Below, in pieces: positions 63,008 to 64,000 of a stretch of 64,000 nucleotides of DNA; the stretch's first letter is position 1, and each line of letters begins with the position of its first letter. The notes below the pieces were generated by a model. That model was not told where the DNA came from and searched no databases. It worked only from the letters and a program-made list of their open reading frames with translations. Origin of the DNA: Nautilus pompilius (lineage: Eukaryota; Mollusca; Cephalopoda; Nautilida; Nautilidae); the NCBI GenBank assembly GCA_018389105.1, contig JACATO010001534.1, positions 10,001 through 74,000 on the forward strand. The letters are read 5' to 3'. Position numbers and translations under genes: made by a program.

Positions 63008-64000
63008 CAGACAGTTCCCGACTTATGTAAGGGTTTGCGTCCTCAATCCCATACGTAAGATGGGGATGATGTAAAATCATGTAAATAGACAGCGGTGGTT
63101 TTGGTTTGATGGCTGATTAACCCTGGTGCGTTTTTTTACATAAACCATAATTATGGAGCGCACAAAATATAAATCGTAAAACGATATTTTACATGAAAAT
63201 CACATACTTAATTCCTACTGTTGGCTTGCTCACATAAGTGAGTGGTGGTGTTAGCATGCTGGCTAATTAATTAATATTAGATGGAGGGTGATGCAACATA
63301 ATCTTGAGGAGTTGGTGAGGATGTAGAGGGTTTTGATGGCCATTCAATCTTTTTTATAAACCTTTCAAGAGTTGACTGCACAGCAGCCCCCTTTTTTTCT
63401 TCAGCAAAGATGGCCTTGTAACAAGACAGACAATCTTGGATGGCTGCCATTCCTTTGGCAGTGTCCTTGAATGCTTTGGCCATTTCTTTCATTGTAAAGT
63501 GCTTTGGTGGCTCCTCTTCGTCATCATCCTGTCTCTCCTCCAAAACCTTCTGGGCTTCCAGCACTGTTAACTCCTCGTTTTTCAGCTGCTCACCATGTGA
63601 ATCAAGGAGATTTTCAACATCTTCAGCATCACACTCAAGGTCCAGTTGACGAGCAAGATCAACGACTTAAGTAATCTCTTCCCTGACTGTATCCTCAAAC
63701 CCTTGAGAGCTGTTGACAAACTGAGGACACTGGTTCTTCCAAATACCATTTGTATTTGTTGGCTCAATCTCATCCCAGGCTGCTGAAATGTTTTTTAGCA
63801 ACATAGATGTGTTGTAGCCTTTCCAGAAGTCCTTCCAAGTTGTGCTGTCCCCGTCTGTAGCTCGGAAAGCTTGAGCAAATGTCCTGCATAGACACTATGC
63901 CTTGAAGGTTGCTATGACCCTCTGATCCATTGTTTGCAGCACTGAGGTTGTGTTTGGTGGCAGAAACACAACTTTGATTGGAATGCAAATCATCCAACTG
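63008..64000 (-). mobile_element. Tigger/pogo-like DNA transposon, 3' part, runs off the window
   Basis: The 3' terminus is CAGACAGTTCCCGACTTATG at 63008-63027, preceded by TA, in the style of Tigger terminal repeats. Coding sequence follows on the minus strand. Confidence 0.82.
63277..63997 (-). pseudogene. Tigger-like transposase, C-terminal part, broken
   Basis: Minus-strand reading, in order: PPNTTSVLQTMDQRVIATFK (end of the DDE domain), then TTWKDFWKGYN, AAWDEIEPTNTNGIWKNQC, ECDAEDVENLLDSHGEQLKN and the acidic QDDDEEEPPKHFTM tail, ending near 63280. Stops interrupt it (TAG near 63895 and TAA near 63667), plus a frame change around 63800. Family known from jerky/TIGD/CENP-B-like proteins. 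The N-terminal DNA-binding part lies outside. Confidence 0.85.

Overview
The window is animal (metazoan) nuclear DNA. It is AT-rich, with spliced genes, GT-AG introns, microsatellites and many decayed transposons. The mix of transposons (CR1-type LINE, Buster-like hAT, mariner, Tigger/pogo, Tc1, Gypsy, and a 2.4-kb TIR element whose protein I associate mainly with chelicerates and other arthropods) suggests an invertebrate. A chelicerate such as a horseshoe crab is a guess, not a demonstrated assignment.

One gene dominates. On the + strand I could join 40 coding exons between 7059 and 59953 in one continuous reading frame (5,864 coding bases, about 1,954 codons), and every junction is compatible in phase. 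The product is a large secreted, cysteine-rich, SCO-spondin-like/VWF-like protein. Its order is: EMI C-terminus, EGF, TB-like module, D1 (vWD-C8-TIL), D2 (vWD-C8-TIL), D' (TIL'-E'), D3 (vWD-C8-TIL), six LDL-receptor class A repeats, a Ser/Thr linker, two diverged F5/8-C (discoidin)-like domains separated by Thr-rich linkers, and a seventh LDLa repeat. The 5' end (signal peptide and start of EMI) and the 3' end were not found. The gene should continue past 64,000 or have exons I missed.

Layout: 1-1664 is the 5' part of an inverted 2.4-kb TIR element. 1665-4940 has no recognised gene. 4940-5870 is a decayed Gypsy-like pol. 6480-9240 is a GC- and CpG-rich island holding the first exons and a long ATR microsatellite. 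From about 9240 the gene runs through AT-rich sequence. Intron 12 holds a complete but dead hAT element (21641-24294) and, after it, a GC-rich tandem array of small stem-loops (24560-25950). Introns 16, 20, 23, 35 and 36 hold a Tc1-like relic, a second deleted copy of the TIR element, a 571-bp mariner derivative, a CR1 3' end and an antisense CR1 relic. A Tigger-like element enters from the right end (63008-64000, minus strand).

The most unusual signal is the stem-loop array in intron 12. Two 554-bp tandem units and a third related stretch carry closely spaced perfect or near-perfect hairpins with T-rich loops, and at least one stem changed between units by compensatory substitutions. I do not recognise it as a named element. 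All statements come from reading the sequence; no database search was done.
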